This document shows positions 61,901 through 64,000 of a stretch of 64,000 nucleotides of DNA, piece after piece; position 1 is the first letter of the stretch; each line of letters starts with the position of its first letter. Below the pieces are notes generated by a model that saw only the letters and a program-made list of their open reading frames with translations, had not been told where the DNA came from and did not search any database. This DNA comes from Nanosynbacter sp. (GTDB taxonomy: Bacteria > Patescibacteriota > Saccharimonadia > Saccharimonadales > Saccharimonadaceae). The translations under genes were made by a program, and so were the position numbers. The stretch is from NCBI GenBank assembly GCA_015257455.1, contig JABZKD010000003.1, positions 27,344 to 91,343 on the forward strand, in the 5' to 3' direction.

Positions 61901-62530
61901 CTGAAATGCACCGTTAGGAATACCTTCTGCACAATTATCGGTTTTTTCTGCATGAATTGTAGACCCTCTCCTTGCACCACCAGTAATCTTGACATGACTA
62001 AAGAGTCCATCTGCTTTCTGATTACAGAATAAATCCGAAATACTGCCGCCTGGCTTAAAAAAATCAACAAACTCTTTAGTTATATTGGACGAATTTGAAT
62101 CATCACAATAGGCCTTACCATCATGTTTACTTCCTTCTATAGATTGCTCAAGACTACCAACTCTAATCTTTATATGGTCACTATTATCATCACCCTGTAA
62201 TCCAAGGTCACTAAAGTCACGAAATAGATTTCCCTTATTTTTTTCAATCTCTTTTAGACTTGTTCGATCTTGTTTTTTTGCCACATCTTTTTGACTTCTA
62301 GCCCTAGGAGTATAAGTTAATTCAGCTTTTTCATAGCATTTTTTAAACGCCGCCATAATTGTGCGAGCCTTAATAGCATCATTAACTAACCCCTCAACCT
62401 TATCCGCTGGAGCAGAAATTATGGTAACATTCTTTGCAGCAAATACAGTAGAAGTAGTATACAAAACTAGGTTCAATATCAAGATTGAAACCAAAACAAC
62501 AAGACTAATTCGATATTTTTTATTTTTCAT
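58994..62530 (-). CDS. Large TrbL/VirB6-like membrane protein, 1178 aa
   Basis: A signal/membrane helix (residues 8-32), then about 500 extracellular residues rich in Cys/Lys/Asp with two tandem repeats of about 70 residues (about 350-420 and 421-485; each CGS..., DDGNGG, C.ET). A polytopic core with about six membrane helices (560-785) resembles type IV secretion VirB6/TrbL proteins, and a 390-residue Ala/Ser-rich cytoplasmic tail follows. Start: ATG at 62530 with AGGTAGG upstream; a GTG sits just before it. Its partner gene lies immediately upstream. Likely exports or adheres at the host interface (inference). Confidence 0.7.
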   Translation of the reverse strand: MKNKKYRISLVVLVSILILNLVLYTTSTVFAAKNVTIISAPADKVEGLVNDAIKARTIMAAFKKCYEKAELTYTPRARSQKDVAKKQDRTSLKEIEKNKGNLFRDFSDLGLQGDDNSDHIKIRVGSLEQSIEGSKHDGKAYCDDSNSSNITKEFVDFFKPGGSISDLFCNQKADGLFSHVKITGGARRGSTIHAEKTDNCAEGIPNGAFQRNKTTGIPTLKSIYEKRMSGNVFAEKFENIEKDNINANLDYLAALNAFNSDCVSGFEDKKTNQAASYSVKIVDKDGKVSEKYPKIKFGGDGKDVDATSFVYSNNGGNINKSKSCKDLSDILNKNAEFYAANFKTAKQDTCGSPEMIQAVTDTVTEYSRREGAGAVLTADEKAEYTKLSSALQKKDFTEDDGNGGRKCIETKKIKVQEESACGSEKTKTQARGIVEGYEHKMYDEGETLSDAEKQEYETLQKALADNKFTVDDGNGGEKCLETEHLENQIETGDSSTDDGTADEKQSYCQENGGFLSWMLCPAIADGAATAGGLLGFITSLTTVHTSIIEQFSKQDSSIYKAWSAFRNIANIGFVIMLLVVVFSQVTNIGISNYNIKKILPKLIITAILVNFSYLIMGVLIDLSQIAGNGIGALIRSVAADGMDADASTRASAIISAIAGSVTGVAGGLAGIGVATGALAGPAIILPVVMFIVTTLISVFFGFIMLTIRQAAIIMVVVLAPLMMVLYALPNTAAITKKYLSIVKSLLMLYPMFIFATSAGALASSIIIGTSTDILMMIVGGLLNVLPYFAIPSMTSKSLAGLGAITGAFDKMRGGALKGASMAGGAIASSEFYRNAKNNFAADREVKRAEEKLRGYNNMRRSGKTLTSGQMRDRARAVEILNKDSKMRAGGDYAASTALSNFSGSGFENLENLAKDEAMEYQDKILMSSYRNSGKSEAELAAELKKEMETSYKGATDQQKEAHDSRIRALTRVVGATKSGQKLINGMMADSSLKTSGRAMTQLDHASSSIPGFADKHQVLSGQLTSLRGTSQAAGEDTVEGLANQLRAEGTEFALSNINGDKLNAMSNADASELKATGDARFNAALNQLAETGIKNPDIINGLDGAKYEMVHEAQGEIADRMNQTTINVRSTGNEAAVYRAPADFGEIASQRVVNGDVVYTNKNGDTFNASKNQTTKNL

Positions 62531-62533
62531 CAC

Positions 62534-63373
62534 CTACCTCACGCCTACAATGCATTTACTTATATATTCACTGATATTATTTTGATTCTTGTAACCTGGA
62601 AGACTATAGACAGAAGAGAATACTTTTTTTAGACTATTGTTTTCAATATTTTTTATTACATTTTCGACCTGCTTAGATTGCTCTTCACAATTATCACCAC
62701 CCAACACATCGGATCCATCAAAATAACATGTGTCATTATCAATCAATTCATTTAAGTGCTTATTATATGAAATTAACTCAGTAAAATTTTCATATAATGC
62801 CTTATATGAAATATTGTCAGCAGAGGAATACTTCGATATAGTATCTATATCATTGCTTTGAAAAGCTTGATAAAAATCTTCATATACGGCTATAGCATTT
62901 ATATATGGATTATATCTTTCATCAAGCTTCTTTTTTAATTCAGAGAATATTTTCCTACTTGCCTCATTACCATCAAAGTTTTTCTTAACTGTTAGTAAAT
63001 TTTTAAGCTTCTCAAGAGACCCCTTCGACTCTTTTATACTTTGGCTTTTTGACTCATCAAAGACCATTTCAAACGTTAAATTATTATTATAAGTATTAAA
63101 AAATAATTTTTCTAGATTATTTATTTTCTCCATATCATCAGATTCATAAAAGGTAGTCAATTCTTCCTTGCTCATATTTTTTGAGTCGATAACCGTTTTC
63201 TTAAAAAGAAAACTCAAGAGAAAAACAAAAAGTAGACCAACTAAGCCAAAGACAATATACTTCTTCAGATTCTTATTTTTGGGTTTGGTAGCGTAAGCGT
63301 TCGGGATAATAATGTCAGAATAATCACCACCTTGTGGAGCGGAAGTAAAAGAATTGTTTGTATTTTGATCCAT
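62534..63373 (-). CDS. Single-TM protein partner of the VirB6-like gene, 279 aa
   Basis: A disordered head of 35 residues, a membrane helix (residues 39-60), then a helical extracellular domain rich in Asn/Lys/Glu with three Cys near the C-terminus. I do not recognise it. Its stop codon is 3 nt from the start of the large protein, so they are co-expressed. TATAAT lies 8 nt before ATG. Confidence 0.7.
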   Translation of the reverse strand: MDQNTNNSFTSAPQGGDYSDIIIPNAYATKPKNKNLKKYIVFGLVGLLFVFLLSFLFKKTVIDSKNMSKEELTTFYESDDMEKINNLEKLFFNTYNNNLTFEMVFDESKSQSIKESKGSLEKLKNLLTVKKNFDGNEASRKIFSELKKKLDERYNPYINAIAVYEDFYQAFQSNDIDTISKYSSADNISYKALYENFTELISYNKHLNELIDNDTCYFDGSDVLGGDNCEEQSKQVENVIKNIENNSLKKVFSSVYSLPGYKNQNNISEYISKCIVGVR

Positions 63374-63381
63374 TTGGTTAA

Positions 63382-63390
63382 ATTATAACA
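63382..63390 (-). promoter_or_regulatory. Near-leaderless promoter of the 62534 gene
   Basis: TGT-TATAAT, 8 nt before ATG. Confidence 0.6.
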
Positions 63391-63410
63391 TAAGAGTTTT
63401 AAAAAACCAC

Positions 63411-63441
63411 CAAAAAACTCCAGCCGAGACTGGAGTTTTTG
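63411..63441 (-). terminator. Terminator downstream of the surface-protein gene
   Basis: ACTCCAG/CTGGAGT stem extended by A-T pairs, T6 on minus. Confidence 0.8.
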
Positions 63442-63465
63442 GATGGACTTCGCAGGTTGTTTCAA

Positions 63466-63560
63466 TGATAATACATTTCTTAACTCAAGACGGTTTTATT
63501 ATCATCACGCAGTTTTCAACCATTTAGCCTGATCCTCCTCGCTCGATATTAAGCGAGGAG
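63466..63560. repeat. Two inverted repeats in the 3' region of the surface-protein gene
   Basis: TGATAATA/TATTATCA (63466-63504) and CTCCTCGCT/AGCGAGGAG (63535-63560, 8-nt loop) lie between the stop codon and the terminator. Possible mRNA-stabilising structures; nothing else seen. Confidence 0.5.
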
Positions 63561-63611
63561 ATTTAACTAGGCTCGTTATTGACGTCCTAAGAAAATCTTC
63601 GGAGCGGTCAA

Positions 63612-64000
63612 TTAGCGAAGTTTTTTACGGCTAGAAAGGTAAAGACCAGCAGTCGTAACGATAGAACCAAGACCGAAGGCAGAGCTAATTACGGTTTCAG
63701 GACCGGTTTTTGGCATTTCCTTTGGAAGTTCTTGTTTTGGTTTTTCTGGGTTTGGAGTAACTGGAGTTACTGGTTTTTCAGGGGTATTTTCACAGGTTTT
63801 CTTTACGTAAACATCTGCGCTACCTTGAACAGCGAAACCATTAGCCGAAGCCTTAGCCCAGTTGATCAAACGGTTGTTACCACAAGCGAGATCCTTGTCG
63901 ACTACCTTAGCAGTAAAGCGGACAAAACCGTCACCACTTACAGCATAGTTACCGATATTAAGACCTTCAGTTACTACGGTGTCAGAATTTGCCTTAGCAC
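63612..64000 (-). CDS. Sortase-type surface protein, C-terminal part (runs off window)
   Basis: The open frame continues from the window end without a start. The visible 129 residues include a beta-rich domain with Cys pair (DLACGNN and KKTCENT), a Pro/Glu/Lys/Thr-rich wall-spanning stretch, the sorting signal MPKTG, a hydrophobic helix and the RKKLR tail. This is an LPXTG-like anchor with Met for Leu, so a sortase is expected elsewhere. Confidence 0.88.
   Translation of the reverse strand, partial: AKANSDTVVTEGLNIGNYAVSGDGFVRFTAKVVDKDLACGNNRLINWAKASANGFAVQGSADVYVKKTCENTPEKPVTPVTPNPEKPKQELPKEMPKTGPETVISSAFGLGSIVTTAGLYLSSRKKLR

Noticed and set aside
1..64000. Alternative code with TGA as sense codon
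   Set aside because: Several clear genes end at TGA (for example 121-1164) and conserved proteins contain no in-frame TGA.

Overview
The window reads as a chromosome segment of a small, host-dependent Patescibacteria/CPR bacterium, most likely a Saccharibacterium (TM7). That assignment is inference from gene content and compact layout, not from a marker search. Supporting signs are a standard code with TGA as stop, tiny intergenic gaps, sortase-type and Rpf-like wall proteins, a large TrbL/VirB6-like membrane protein, RNase J plus PNPase, and almost no metabolism beyond wall, nucleotide-sugar, glycolytic and folate steps. Many promoters share an extended -10 (TGnTATAAT-like). In at least eight genes it lies exactly 6 nt before the start codon, with no ribosome binding site, so leaderless mRNA looks common here.

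Region 1-3600 holds helical proteins of unknown function, a 29-residue basic mini-protein, tRNA-Arg with decayed partial copies next to it, and tRNA-Lys. Region 3948-12235 is an AT-rich, single-strand accessory island beside tRNA-Lys. It encodes a TIR-like protein with a 2TM partner, a HEPN protein, two small proteins, a GIY-YIG/DUF2075 helicase-like protein with a MazG-like pyrophosphohydrolase, and a membrane KAP/YobI-type NTPase. This looks like a defence island.

Region 12350-33950 is core: RNase J; the rpsF-ssb-rpsR-efp-rRNA methyltransferase operon; FtsK; two paralogous membrane-anchored proteins; PNPase; uS15-TruB-DHH-like protein; MutM-HolA-like; bS20; UppP; AspRS. Region 33950-37400 has a small minus-strand transcription unit with a structured leader, a Wzz/BY-kinase with its PHP phosphatase, and a membrane FKBP.

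Region 37400-58700 has PheST, an MIP-family channel with a Cys/His tail, MetRS, an Rpf-like transglycosylase, RsmA, two UvrD-type helicases, a MurA fused to an XRE-type HTH, GalU, GpmI, FolD, MurB and a PF06541 membrane protein. Region 58800-64000 carries tRNA-Leu, a 1178-residue VirB6/TrbL-like membrane protein with its single-TM partner, and the C-terminus of an MPKTG surface protein running off the window.

Wall synthesis (UppP, MurA, MurB, GalU, Rpf-like, BY-kinase pair), translation and RNA decay dominate the core. Recurrent oddities are imperfect tandem duplications at gene 3' ends, hairpins in 5' leaders, and the extremely regular leaderless promoters.
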